In this document: positions 1-13,700 of the stretch, in pieces
How positions within the stretch are numbered: the first letter of the stretch is position 1
How the letters are laid out: the number at the start of each line of letters is the position of its first letter
Assembly (NCBI GenBank): GCA_021613335.1
Contig: JAJTWR010000067.1
Location: 850,001-914,000 of the forward strand
From: Whitmania pigra
Lineage: Eukaryota > Annelida > Clitellata > Hirudinida > Haemopidae
Reading direction: 5' to 3'
Length of the DNA stretch: 64,000 bases
Translations under genes and position numbers: made by a program
Notes under the pieces: model-generated
What the model was told of the DNA's origin: nothing
Database searches by the model: none
The model's input: only the letters and a program-made list of their open reading frames with translations

Positions 1-2104
1 TTTTTTTATTGAGAAATACTTTTTTTTAATTATTTTTAAAATGAGATAACTGCACGATGGAAACATTTTACATTGTCGGTTGATTATATTTGATTATTAT
101 CATTTTTTTAATTAATTGAAAATAAATGATTAATAACGGCTGAACTACCGAAGTTCACTTTTAGATCATTACAATGAAATAATAATATTAAAAAGTATAT
201 AATTTATCACTCTTACTAGCTCAACATAGTGAAAATCATCAACGATGACGATGATGATGATGATAATGAAAGTGATGATGAAAAACGAAGATGGCGCTGA
301 CCAAATGAGGTATCGAGAGGAAAAGCAGCTGACGACATGAGATTGTCACACCGAATGACCCTGAGCTTAGAAGCAGCTAATGAACTCAGCTGATGGCGCA
401 ATAACAGGGATAATAAACAGGCGAGAGGCGCCAATTACGTGCTTCCATCTCTTTGATCCAACAACGAGATGACGCTCAACGTTTTTCCAACTCCTCGTTT
501 ATCTGGAAATGAATGAACCAATTTACAAGAAGTCTGAAGATGTGACATGCAAAAAACATTTCGCAGGCAGAACATTTTGTCAGTTCTACAAAGATATCCA
601 GGGTTATGAGGTAAGGTTTGGAGTTAGGTATAGGGTTAAGGGTAGAGGTATGGCCAAGGTCAAGGATAGGGGTAAGAATAGGAATAGAGTTAAGCACGAA
701 AAGTAGCTGCATGCGAAGTGATAGACCTAATTTTTAAGACCAATCGAAGGTGCTTCATTCGATTTGATTCGTTATGCTGGAAATGGATTTTGAAAAATTA
801 CACGCCGCTGGAACTTAAAACCATATTGAATCATCCAGCCGACCAGCCCATAATCAAGTTAGGCGAGGATGATTTAGCACGCACCTGGAAAACTGTCTCA
901 GGCGCGAGCGCTAATAAACAGCGCCACGGTTCGCGATCACCTCCTCGCTACAAGAACCATCGCTCAGAGAACCACGGGGGAAAAAGCCAGTCTCCGTGCA
1001 TGTTATGGAGGGCATTTGTCTCCTGTCTACCGGTGCTCTTGGGCTTCAAATCCTGTTCTGGGATGAATTCCTTGCTTCTTTTAACAGGGCTGAGTTGAAT
1101 TATCGTCGGACATGGAAAGTCCCGTGTTTTTGTTTTTAGGTGGAAAGAACATGCATGCTATGGGAGATATTTAAAACAGAAAATTTATAAAAAAATAAGA
1201 TTTAAAAATTTAATGTTATTAAATTATTCTAATCCAAATATTAATCTAATCTAAATGCATTCTAATCCACCAATATTATTATTATTGTTATTATTATTAT
1301 ATATAATTAATACATATTTTAAATTAATAATAATTTTAAATTGCATTATTATACATATATTACATTATTTCATAATATTATAGTAAATATTGTTACGCTA
1401 CAATTGTACACCCATCCTGCTTGGGTGGTTTGAGGAACTGAAGGTCAGAAGAAGAAATAAATGAGTGTCTTTCGGTTGGACCTATTGAAATGCTACTCTC
1501 TTCTGGAGCCCATCTATCAGTTCGAGACATATACTGAAATGAATATACTGGTTACGTAATTAAATTTAATTTGTTAATTAATTAATTGTTCTTTTATTTA
1601 TCACTTAAGTGATTCAATTAACAAAACAATTAACATTAATAATAGTATTAATAATAATTAAAATAACATTCATAATTATAATTGCAATAGAAAAAATATT
1701 TTTAGTAATAACAACGATAATAACAATAACTACTCCAACGTTTCATAAAAAAAAATTAATCTCCTAAATCGAGATAATAATCAAACAAACACAGAAAAAA
1801 AAACAGTCACGCGACAGTTTATTAAAAATAATATCTGTGGCACACTCACGGACAAATAGTGCAACAAATAACGTGCTGGTCAGGATATTTATGGCGGGAA
1901 AATATTCCTGATGGCAGAAACAGCAGAACATTGTTTGCCTCACGCTTCCCTCCGAGTTTTATGACATCATGGAGGTTAAAAATGGTGGAATTCGACGGAA
2001 AAATATTGGAAATATTACCCTGGAACTATTTATTTACGATGGTGTTGTTTTGGTTGTTGCTGTTGCTGTTGTCGTCGTCGTTGTTGTTGATGCTGTTGCT
2101 GTTT
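1..2104. other. gene-poor AT-rich DNA
   Basis: No gene is recognised here. A short open stretch at 509-606 (+) ends at a GT-like donor and could be an exon, and another open stretch runs 718-1098, but neither resembles a known family. The stretch 606-705 is G-rich and made of degenerate GGTTAG/GGGTAAG-like words. The rest is AT-rich non-coding DNA. Confidence 0.5.
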
Positions 2105-2229
2105 TTGATGATGACGATGACGATGACGATGATGATGATGATGGTGATGATGATGATGACGTTGACGATGACGATGACGATGATGATGATGATGGTGATG
2201 ATGATGATGACGTTGACGATGACGATGAC

Positions 2230-2266
<37 letters not shown>

Positions 2267-2270
2267 TTAT
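2105..2270. repeat. GAT/GAC trinucleotide microsatellite
   Basis: This is a nearly uninterrupted run of GAT and GAC triplets, with two copies of a longer unit containing GGTGATGATGATGATGACGT. It gives long poly-Asp, poly-Ser or poly-Met frames on both strands. These are repeat artefacts, not genes. Confidence 0.9.
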
Positions 2271-2701
2271 TGTTTTTGTTGTCATTGCTGATGTTGTCAT
2301 TATTATTGGTGTTTTCCTTGTTTTTGTCATTACAATTAGTAATAACAGAATAATAACATTAAAATCTTATTTCTGAAATAATTAACGAAACAATAATCCC
2401 GTCTGAAATAATAATATAATAATAATAAAGTCAATCATTGTCTAATAACATAAAAATTCAATAAATACTGGTTAGCCATTTCAATCAATAACAACTAAAT
2501 GAGATTATGTTATATAATAACAAAAAAGAATATTGTCAATTTACACATCTTATATTGAATAAAATGTTTCCCCTTTTAAAAAAATCCTATTCAATGGAGC
2601 GCAAGAATTTTTATGTCAGCCATGTTGGCCACATTAAAATGGAACATTTTAACGTCCATGCTGAAAATCCATTCAGTTTCAAGAGTTTATCCGCCATTTT
2701 G

Positions 2702-3045
<344 letters not shown>

Positions 3046-3496
3046 TGTTATTAAGACAATGAAGATATTGATGGCATCGCAGACTTACTGATGATAACAT
3101 CATGGTGACGTCATTTGCTCACGTGGCATCCCATGTTGCTCGATGTCCTCAGTCCTGTCACGTCTTTCATTCTTCAATCCATCAATCTGTCATGAGATTT
3201 TGTCTCACAATTTTTTTGTTATGCTGTTGAGAATTTATTCAGATTCACCAAGAATTCAGTGAACTGAAAGAAATACTGGAATTAAAAATTAAAAATTATT
3301 AATAGCAATAATAATAATAACAATATTTGATTTGCGGAAGTTTATAAAATTAGAATTTAAATTGAGAAATCGTTTGCATTCAAACGTTGTCGCCCATAAA
3401 CAAATGCGCCTTCATCAACATCTTCATCATCATCAATTAGCCCATGACATTTCCATTAATGTTAATTTCAAATTATAAGGAAAGTATATTTGGAAA

Positions 3497-3755
3497 TATT
3501 ATATTATATTATATTATATTATATTATATTATATTATATTATATTATATATATTATATTATATTATATTATATTATATTATATTATATTATATTATATGA
3601 TATTATATTATATTATATTATATTATATTATATTATATTATATTATATTATATTATATTATTATTATATTATATTATATTATATTATATTATATTATTAT
3701 TATATTATATTATATTATATTATATTATATTATATTTTATTTTATTATATTATTC
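3497..3755. repeat. ATATT pentanucleotide satellite
   Basis: This is about 255 bp of the pentamer ATATT in tandem, with a few slips. The same motif makes a larger array at 25024-25648, so it is a genome-wide simple repeat and not a local accident. Confidence 0.95.
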
Positions 3756-3759
3756 CAAT

Positions 3760-5738
3760 TATTCGTTAAAAGACTGCGTGCAACTCACGAGACAATTTTA
3801 TAAATGACGTTATAATCTTCCGACATCTCAATTCATCTTTTGAACGAATGTAATTTCATGATTGATTCTACAATAATTTCTTTATTAAAAAAAAATAAAT
3901 AACAAATTTACAATTTACTTCATCATCATCATCATCATCAAATCAACAACATATACAACAAGTACTTGAAAGTTTTTGCACGCAGAACCGGCGGGAGTCA
4001 CAAAACATCTTCACTGGAAATTCTGGCATCTTTTCCATCCTGGATTTGTGACGTCAATTGGCGAATAAGGAAGGTTAGGAAATGGATGAAAAAAATAAAT
4101 AGATGAATGTAATAACAAGAATAATATGTTAATAAGCATAATATTATTATCATCGTTTGAATGTAATGTAAAGCTACGCACATCATTATTTAAAAACATT
4201 TTTACACTGTTTATTCTACAAAATAAACAAAAAACAACCGGTGCAATTTCACTTTATTGTAAAAATATTTTTGAATGAAATATTGTTCAAGTATTTTCCT
4301 CATTAGAAAAGGAGTAATTAGTAATCAGTAAAAGATAATAAAGGGGATTATTTGTAAATTATTAATATTAAAAATATTTTTATTCTCCCTCAGAAGTCCG
4401 ACTTTTTGCAATAAATATTTGTTTAAACCAATTCTCGAAAGCCACCAAAAAATCTTGAAATTCTGCAAAAACAAATGGATCTCAGCACTTGAGGATTCTT
4501 CGACAGCATTAAAATGTTAACAGGAAACCCTAAAAAAACATCGTCACCATAGTCGTCATCACTATCATCATCTTCATCATCACCATCATCACCATCGTCA
4601 TCATTATCGTCGTCATCATCATTCGTTTAATCGATTCGATTCGCACTTGGATCCTCCTCCCCAGAATTCTTTCCACCCACAACATCACATCACACAACAT
4701 CACAGCCCACAACATGGCATAAGTTGTGGTCTTTTGATTCTTTGGGGCGAAAATAAATTATTTGTCTCCCTTGAAATGAAAATTTTGATTATTTTAATGT
4801 TAATTATATTATTGTCAATAAACTTGTAATAATAATAGCAGATAATGATAACAATAATAATAGTGGATAATGATAACAATAATAATAATGGTGATGATAA
4901 TAATGATGATAATGCCAGTGATAGTGAATTGAGTGAAATTATTATTTTTATTATTATTATTATTGTTATTATTATTATTACTATTATTATTTTTATTTAT
5001 TTATTTTTTTTTATTATTATTATTAGGTTGACCGAGTGTTATCAATAACTTAATATAATTGTCATTATTGGCTCCAATTATAATTATAAATAACGATCTT
5101 CGTCTCAGTAATAATAATAATAATAGTAACGGCAACAAATAAATAAAAATGAATAATTAAAATCGAAAAAAGTAATAATAAAAGTTGAGATTGAAAAGGT
5201 CCCCTTTGAAAACCCGATTACAAATGCATTCATCATAAGCAACGTCCCATGCCCATCTCATAATTGCATTCCATGACATCGTGACGACGATGACAATGAT
5301 AATGATGACGACGATGAAGATGACGGGATTGATGATGATAATGATGACGATGACGATGGCGTTAATGATGACGACAGCAATGACAACGATGTTGATGATG
5401 TTGATGGTGATGACCATTATCGCGATGGTGGTGGTTGTGATGAAGTTACCAACATAAAAATGTTGAACCCTTAGTTTCCGGGCTTGAACGACAAATGATT
5501 TTATTTTAGCGCCAAAAATTTCAATGCGCCTAATATTTTAAAAGGAAGTTCAAAAACAAAGAAAAGCTACATAATTCTTTCAGAATATAAAAACTTTTAA
5601 AATCACAGCTGAAATAAATAAGATTTTTACTTTAGATTCATAGACTGAGACGGAACAAAAATGTCTTTGTGAAGTATCATATTTCTAGTCAAACATAAAA
5701 GTAAAAATAAATAAATAGGTAATTCATGTCGTTTGTGA

Positions 5739-5769
<31 letters not shown>

Positions 5770-7520
5770 TTAATAATCGTAATATTTATTTGTTGCTGAT
5801 TATGACTGTGATGGCGGCGGATAACGTATGCTGATGCTGGTGATTTAAAACATATGACAAAATCACTGTTCAATCATTTTAAAATGTTTTGTTTAAATAT
5901 TAATACAATTATTTAAACTATAAATATTGATATAATTGACAATTATTAATAGAAAAGTTATTATTAATATTAAATACAATATTTTTAATTTTCTTTTATT
6001 ATATATAATAATGAACTACTATTATTTACTTTATGTCATTATTATTGTAAATATGAAATACATTGAAAAATTAATTGTATTCATATTTTATCAATTTAAT
6101 CTCATTCATTTCTCATGATTACATTTTAATATTTGTCATCTTATTTCATTTTCTTCAGGAACGTGACGATTGCCATGACGACGATGACGATGACGATGAT
6201 GATGACGATGACAATGTTGACAATGATGACGTTTACGATATTAACGGTTATTAAGGGTCCCAAGTATCATTCATTTGCAAAATTAAATTCGCATTAATTA
6301 TTCCGAATGTAATATTCTTCCTCGATCGTCATAATAATGCCCGGCGTAATTATGGGTGCATAAATAATTCTTTGAAATAGTACTCCGGTCTAAAAGAAAA
6401 TAAAAATCTATTAAATTCAACATTGTCACAAAACAGCAGACGAATCTGACCAGGAAGCAGAATCGTGTCCTATAAAAGTAAAAATTGGCGGGAAATTGTT
6501 TGGCGTCACAAATTATTGGACCACGGTGCTAGTGGAAGTGAAATGCTTTGGGAAGTGGTACTACGTGCTTCTTTGTGGTCGGAAACTAAATTCTTTTTTC
6601 TGGATTTAAGTTATTTTGTTAGCCTTAAAAAAAGGAAGTTGATTGTTAAGTAACAATTTTTATAATGTATAAATAATATATAATCAGTCTTTTGTAGTAT
6701 TATTTCAAAATATTATTTTTTTGCATTATAACATCAAATTGTACGATGTTGCATACATTATTTTAAAAATTATCTTTAGTTTAAATTTTACGCATTTCTG
6801 GTGTAAATTAGATTCATGCTTTTTTTTATATTTTTCCAGTCAGTTTCTTGTTTCGTTAAGAAAATCTAAACTCGTGAGATTAAATTTTTACACTTTTTTC
6901 AGAAAACATCCAGCTGTGTTAGGCGCCATGCAACAAGTTTTCATTAATTCGCGCCAAAGTCGTGAGAGCGAGCAGACGAGATGAGGATTTAGGCGCCAAA
7001 AAAGCAGACTCCTTTCGACCTCTGACTTTTCTGTCATTCTTCTGCGTTACTGCTTATTTGGCTGCCAACATATCAATTATGCCTTTGTTCCAGATTAGCT
7101 TCCAAAGCCGCAAGTCATTCACAAATGAGAATTGATTCATTCTCAATCGAGCTAAAAGAAAGGAAGAAAGGTTTTTCTCGCCACAAATCCATGCTTTATG
7201 ATGCGTGAAGGCTATTACAATTGTTCGTAGGGTTATTAACTTTTATTTATTGTATTCATTTGTATATTTTTGTATCGTTTTCTTATCTCGTGCATTTATA
7301 GTGTCTCAATTTGTTTGTGTCTTTTCTACTATGCCATAATTACATTTGGTTTATAACCTGGAATGTTGCAAATTAAACAACCTCTGATCATCAAAAGTGG
7401 ACAAGAAAAAGCAATCCAATTACGTTAGTTAAACATTATATTTGTTAAGCATTGCATTGGTTGGGTATTAAATTTGTTAAGCATTAGTTGAAAGATCACT
7501 GCGTGAATGTTCCCTTATAA
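3760..7520. other. intergenic region with scattered GAT/ATC microsatellites
   Basis: I recognise no gene. Short ATC/GAT-type microsatellites lie at about 4553-4625, 4840-5020, 5280-5420 and 6170-6240, and an AAT run at about 5743-5770. Open stretches such as 6465-6653 match nothing I know. Confidence 0.5.
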
Positions 7521-7529
7521 CGAATGAGC
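7521..7529. repeat. left 9-bp target-site duplication of foldback element
   Basis: CGAATGAGC here is identical to 8622-8630 on the far side of the element. Confidence 0.85.
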
Positions 7530-8621
7530 GGTGACCCGTCATAACAGCCCGGCGACAGAATAGCCCCGACAAAACAGCCCCGTCAAAATAGCCCGGCGTC
7601 AAAATAGCTCAAGACAAAACAGCCCCGACAAAACCGCCCCGACAAAACAGCCCCGTCGAAACAGCCCGGCGTCAAAATAGCCCAAGACAAAATAGCCCCG
7701 TCAAAATGGCCCTGTCAAAATAGCCCCGACAAAATAGCCCGGCGACAAAATAGCCCAGGACAAAACAACCCGGCGACAAAATAGCCCCGCGACAAAATAG
7801 CCCCGTCAAAATAGCCCCATGTCAAAGTATTTTTAAAAAATGTTGTGAAACTGAATCAAAATTTAATTCGAAATTAGTGGATTGAATGCTTTGACCGTTT
7901 TGAGTATTGTTTGTTGTTATTATTGTTCTCCAGAAGTTTAATTTGCATAGTCTTGCTTATTCAAATTTGTATCTGGCTTACAAATTTGTGTTGACATTAT
8001 CCTCATCACTAGTTGCTTTTTGAGAGGTCGTTTTCAAAATTGAAATAGGTTTTGAGCAGATTAAGAAATTTTCTGAACCAGTCAATTCTACGATCATTCA
8101 TGCTGATGTCTTGTGAGAAAGACTCTTTTCCAAGAATCAATAACAACGAAATCATTGATGTTTTAGCATCGACTAGTGAAACGATGAAAAAGCTGTTATA
8201 ATAGTTAATAGTGAATAGAAATTTGAGACTCTAGTGTTTCTCAAGTTTAAGTTGATCAAACTAGGAGTTAAATAAAATTTCCCGGGCCGGTTTTTTAAGC
8301 CAGTCCGACCCTGGTGACAGGGCTGTTTTGACGGGGCTGTTTTGTCGGGGCTATTTTGTCGCGGGGCTATTTTGTCGCCGGGTTGTTTTGTCCTGGGCTA
8401 TTTTGTCGCCGGGCTATTTTGTCGGGGCTATTTTGACGGGGCCATTTAGATGGGATTTTTCCGTCCTGGGCTATTTTGACGCCGGGCTGTTTCGACGGGG
8501 CTGTTTTGTCGGGGCGGTTTTGTCGGGGCTGTTTTGTCTTGAGCTATTTTGACGCCGGGCTATTTTGACGGGGCTGTTTTGTCGGGGCTATTCTGTCGCC
8601 GGGCTGTTATGACGGGGTGCC
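7530..8621. mobile_element. foldback-type DNA transposon with tandem-repeat inverted arms
   Basis: Two arms of roughly 280-310 bp (7530-7818 and 8312-8621) are reverse complements. Both are built from a degenerate unit of about 15-18 bp of the type AAAATAGCCCCG plus TC or AC. A spacer of about 490 bp without a recognisable gene separates them. The ends are related inverted sequences (GG..CCCGTCATAACAG on the left, CTGTTATGACGGG..CC on the right). The element is bracketed by a perfect 9-bp direct repeat, CGAATGAGC, at 7521-7529 and 8622-8630. Long, internally repetitive inverted arms with a 9-bp target duplication are typical of Foldback elements (MULE-related). No transposase is seen, so it is non-autonomous. 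The duplication and arms are seen directly; the superfamily is inference. Confidence 0.85.
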
Positions 8622-8630
8622 CGAATGAGC
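8622..8630. repeat. right 9-bp target-site duplication of foldback element
   Basis: CGAATGAGC here is identical to 7521-7529 on the near side of the element. Confidence 0.85.
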
Positions 8631-8642
8631 AAAAGTCTAAAG

Positions 8643-8900
8643 CAGGGGTCTCCAAAGTACGGCCCGACTTATAAATGGAAGATACAAATGGAATCATTTG
8701 CAATCCAATGACATCCTGAAAGACAAATTTAAAGAAGGACATTTGATAAAACTTTACGAATTCTGAATTCATTTCAGCCTTTGGCACTGTTTATTTGTGT
8801 GAGAAGACTTTTTCTAAGATGAGGTACATGAAATCCTGCTACAGATCGCAAATGTCTGATGAACATTTAAATTTCTTACTCACGATCGGAAAAATTTATT
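8643..8900 (+). mobile_element. hAT transposon fragment (5' terminus fused to C-terminal dimerisation region)
   Basis: The fragment begins with CAGGGGTCTCCAAAGTACGG, which resembles hAT terminal inverted repeats. Around 8780-8885 a frame reads LCEKTFSKMRYMKSCYRSQM followed by SDEHLNFLLTIG. This matches the C-terminal hAT dimerisation segment (CEQTFSKMK.KS.YRS.L.DEHL). The transposase body is missing, so the fragment is an internally deleted relic. No opposite terminus was found. Confidence 0.65.
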
Positions 8901-9293
8901 TTGAACTGCAGTTGGATAGAATTATGACAGAAAGTCATCAGTTTCATGTTTATCACATTGATCAGTACTAACGAAAAGTCACGTTGCTTAATTTTGATAT
9001 TCTGAGTTGCAATTCCGCACTGCATCAGGCATCAGGAATAAATAGCTTGTTAGCAGTTATTCATTCGTTTTCTTTGGTAAATTGAATTTGCACCATAGCT
9101 CCGCAATAAATAACTTTTTATTAATTTACCGTAATTTAATCATTTTAATAATTTTTGTCAAAACTTCAGAAGTCAGCATCATCTCTTAAAATATTTAACA
9201 TTTAATTGAGAAACTGATGTAATTGGCAACTTTTCACGCTGACTTGTAAACAACTGAAACATCGCTCGCTTTCCAGCTCATGTTTTCGTTGCG

Positions 9294-10512
9294 ATGAGTG
9301 CAGGTGAACTTCCCTTTCCAAACCTCAGAATTTCTGATTCCAGCTTTTTAGATGAAATAACTGAAAGGCACAAATGTTCAAAATGCGGAAAGTCGAAAAT
9401 GTATTACTGCTACAATTGCTTCCTACCTCTTGATTACCTTAAAGACAGGATCCCTCAAGTTAAGGTGGACTTATTTGTACATAAAATACGATTTTTAATA
9501 CTAGAAATTTTTTCCAAATCATCTGAGTTATGCAACGGACTACAATCAAATAAAATAAATACCAGAGATTTACCTCTGTTCAACATTGAACGCCTACTGA
9601 TTCTTGTGATGCTTGCTTAAAGCAATCGATTTTTATTATCAATTTTGACTTTTTTTTAGATAATTGTTGTTGATTAACAATTTCAATTAATTTTTAGCTC
9701 CCTATCAAGGTGGATGTCATAAAGCATCCAGGCGAGGTTTGTGGTAAAAGCACGGCAATTCATGCCGCCATTCTGGCTCCTGAAGATGTGAGGATCCACA
9801 TCTACCCCAACATTCCTGATTATGATTCTCACAAGACACTGCTACTTTATCCTTGTGATGAATCAAGGAGCTTGAAAGACTACATGAGCGGTGACATCTC
9901 GACCAACAAATTGACAGGGAACAATATTTCCGTCGAGAGAGTTGTTTTCATCGACAGTACATGGTTCCAGGCCTTCAAAATATTCTCAGATCCCAAGCTA
10001 AAAGGTTTGTTCAAAACCAAAACTATGCGAGATCGTAACCACCTCAATATAATTGGCATAACAAAATAAGATAAAATTACTCTTCTATTTTAACAAATTA
10101 TTATTTTATAATAATATATCATAATAACATTTGAATTGATCCAATCCTCACAAGAAGTTACAAAATCGATGACATTTTAGGGATACCAAGAGTGGAGATA
10201 GACAGCCACGACACGAAATTCTGGAGGTACCAACTCGACAAGCCTACCACTTATCTGTCGACCATCGAAGCCATTTATTACTGCATTAAGGAGTACGACG
10301 ACATCACCAAGACAAACCTTCCAAATAACATCTCATGTCCTCAAATCTCAAATATTTCAGACAAGATCAAAGTCTCGACTGACAATTTCGATGATTTGCT
10401 ATTTTTCTTCTCCTTTTTCTACAGGAAAATCAGAAGGACTGCCATCGAGGAGGGAAGAACCTTGAAGTCTTACACCAATCAGAGGAGAGGAAAAAAAAAG
10501 AACAACCAATAA
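9294..10512 (+). CDS. DTWD1: DTW domain-containing protein 1 (tRNA-uridine aminocarboxypropyltransferase)
   Basis: There are three exons: 9294-9464, 9698-10004 and 10181-10512 (stop TAA), with GT/AG borders and phases 0 and 1, giving about 269 aa. Exon 1 has a CxxC..CxxC zinc-ribbon-like segment (CSKCGKSKMYYCYNC). Exon 2 carries the conserved run IKVDVIKHP..GKSTAIHA and the family signature around FIDSTW. Exon 3 has KFWRYQ..KPTTYLSTIEAIYY, a strong DTWD1 hallmark, and ends in a Lys/Arg-rich tail. DTWD1 transfers an aminocarboxypropyl group from SAM to uridine at position 20 of tRNA. Length is somewhat shorter than the human protein (about 300 aa). The gene converges on the minus-strand HAUS3 gene, with 217 bp between stop codons. 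Identity is confident; the start Met is the first in frame after an AT-rich leader. Confidence 0.92.
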
Positions 10513-10729
10513 TCATCAAGGATTTTATTTTTAAAATGTCGAAGATTTGCAGATTTTAAAAACAACATCGTTTTCAACATCTTCATTGCAACATCTGTAC
10601 TTAAGAACTGAACTAAATAGTTATGTACATTCGTACTAAACATTAACCAATCAAAACAGGGCAAAATTAAAATTTAATTACATAGTCTTTAAGGTGTCTA
10701 CAAAAAGGTTGAGGTGTCTTGATGGTCAA

Positions 10730-13700
10730 CTAATGAGTCTGTTGTTGACTGACCCTCGATTTTATGCGAGCCATTTGCCTCCTAAACAGCTCAGGATTTG
10801 TGAAGAAGTTGATGTAGAGATTCCTTTCCTCTGCAAGGAACCTGTCTGATTTCAATGCCTGAAAGTTTCAGCATAGTCTTAATTCTTAATCACAATTAGT
10901 GAATGGCCTGATTAATTGTTCAAGTTGGCATTCTTTTTATGTTTTGTGGCCCATCAGGCATGTTGGGTTGAAAGGGTCGTGTTTCCACATGCAGCGGTAA
11001 GGGCAATTATGTTCGAAACCCAGCCAGCACTGCTCCCTGGCATGCCATGTAAATGGTCAACAAGAAGTGCCTCTGAAGCTGAGCATATGCCATTATATAA
11101 ATTAAGTAGATTTACATTTGAACTAGTAATTTCTCAACTAAAAACACATCAAAGAGCATCAAGCATGCATATCGTTCATGAATTCATTGCAATAACTCAG
11201 ACTGATATGAAATACAATCAATAATCTTAAGTATGATAATGCCAGGCAAGAATAAGATTATAATAAATTAGTTCCGTCAAAAATATGATGACAAATTATT
11301 ATGTAAAACCGATTAGCTACCAACAATATTATGAAAATAATAATTTAACTCAGCCAAGAATAAGATTGCAACAGATTAGTGTCAAAAATACAATTATAAT
11401 AAATTAATGCAGTCAAATCCTGCTCACCCCTTTCTTCTTCTCCAAGTCCCTCACCGTTTCCCCGACAAATTTCTCTAGTTTTTGCAGAGCATCGTCGAGG
11501 TCTGCCATCAGCACAACTATGGACTGAGGCAGCATCAGTTGAGCGAGTCCAAATTCAACAAAACCGTCTGCTTGCTTTGCCAGCGATTTCAGGGAGGATG
11601 GTTTGAGACAAGCGGTGGGAAATAACTTCATGCACTCTGTTATCTCCTTGTTTCTGTAGTCAGTGTTTTTGACAATGAAACATTTTTAATGTCTTGTAAT
11701 TAATGATTTATTAAGTGGTAATGATTGTAGCTCCTAATGTTATCTCTGGAATTACAGCTATCATATGAACTAGTATTTACCATTAGTAATAATGTATTTT
11801 CTTATTGTGGTTTTCAATGGCTTAAATAAAATTGAGAAAGAAAACCAAACAAAAAAATAATAATAACAATAATGATCTGTTGACATCTCCAATACTAATG
11901 AAAACTCTCAGCTACAAAATGGAAGATGAACTCACAGGATGAATGCTCCTTCCTCCGCCATGTTGTTGAACAGTTTCTTGTTCAAATTCAAACTCTGATT
12001 CTTTTGGAAAACAATTCTGCACTTCTCAAGTAGGTCCTCTGCAGTCAGTTGCAGTTTGGAGGCAAACACTGATGATGATGATGATGACGATGGTAAAGTG
12101 ATGATGCTGTTCAACTGGTGAAGGAAAGTCTCCTTGGAAAGGATTGGCATTGAGGGGGTTTGGGCTTTCGACATCGTCAGTTTTTCTTCCAAGATTTTCT
12201 GTTGGCAATTATTAATAGTGTTATTATTAAATTATAATTTTTGTGAAGTTTTGTTAAATGATTCAGTAAAAATAGTTAAATACTAAAAGCTTTAGTATAA
12301 TTAGCCTGCAATTTAGTATTTAAAAGATTTTTTTAAATAAATGATTGATTCGATAAATGATGAAAGATTTTTTTAAATAAAAAGCAACTATATGATTTTA
12401 ATTGGATTGGTTGTTATAAATATAAATTTATAAATTATTAGAACAACAAAAATGAAAATAGAAATCTAACGGTTCTCGAGTCAGATTGCATCTTGTTGTT
12501 GTTGATGAAGTTGTAGGTGGTCTTAAGAACACCATTGATCTCCATGTGGTCCTTCATCTCCAAACTGAGGACCAAAAACATGAATTCATTGCGAGCTTTC
12601 TCGGCGACAAGTTTTTCGACGATTCTCTTCTGATTCTCGAGCAACTGCTTCTGGGAGGAGCACTTGCTTTCGTAATTCCTCAGCAAAATGTTTGACACTT
12701 CCAAATTGCCTATTCTCTTGCTTTGCTTTGAGATGATGCTGGAGAGCAGATCTCTGATATCATCAGTTAGAGCCTTGTATTCCTTTTCGAGGTCAAAATG
12801 TATTTCCCTCATGAGGTCTGCATCCTCGGGAATGAAGGAGAATTCGATGTCTCCCATGTTCAGGGTAAGGAAGTCCCGCAAGGCACGATTCTCCGCCTCC
12901 TTCGTGACTGCTTTGACGAATTTTATCTGGTACGACGAGATTATTTCCTGCATCATTTGCAACTCTTCTTGCTGACGTGCCACCAAATGTTCACTGTCTC
13001 CGACCTCAGCCAGGCTTTTGCAATCCAAATTTTCTCTGACAGGATTTTTGAGAAATGAACTTTTGATGTGAGTAAAGCATCCTTCTCCAAATGACTTCAT
13101 GGTGTCCTCAGTCATGTTGACATTTGAACTCGTTGAAAACAAATGTTTTGCATAGTTAGAAAGTTCTCTCAAGAATTCGTCGTCTTGTTTTTGAAAACGA
13201 TCAAGCGAAACTTGGCTCACAAATAAATTCAAATTTGGAGTCATCACGGAGCTTGATGTATAGTTATGTTCACTTCCAAAGTTTTTGTAGTGGGTCATGA
13301 GGTTATCCAGTGCAGGTAATAAAGAGTTTACAGCCTCATCGTAACTTTGGTCAGCTGCCTTTACATTGGAAATTTCCCTTTCATATTCAGAGCCTGCAAT
13401 TTTCAAGGCCTTCTCAAGTTTTGCTTGTTTTTCAATAATGGATGATCTGTGTTCTTCTAGTACGTTTCGCTGTTTTGTTAATAAATTCTTGCGCTTTTTG
13501 ACTGATCTGATTTGACTTTCAGTTTCCTCAATTTGTTTCTTAACAGCTTCGATTCTTTTACTCGGATCGTCGGCATAAAGATGATCATCAATAAACATGG
13601 AATTTTTTGATCGCTCTATCATTAGAGCCTCTTCCAATCTTTCATTATCTAGGACAAGACCTCCAGAACTTTTCAACTGCTCAAACCTAGAAGTTAATTA

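Noticed and set aside
718..1098. 126-codon frame as a gene
   Set aside because: No recognisable domain and no splice or promoter context; probably chance or an old relic.
2034..2376. Poly-Asp, poly-Ser and poly-Met open frames
   Set aside because: They are translations of the GAT/GAC microsatellite in different frames.
8560..8787. Minus-strand frame of 75 codons
   Set aside because: It overlaps the foldback arm and the hAT fragment and is a shadow of them.
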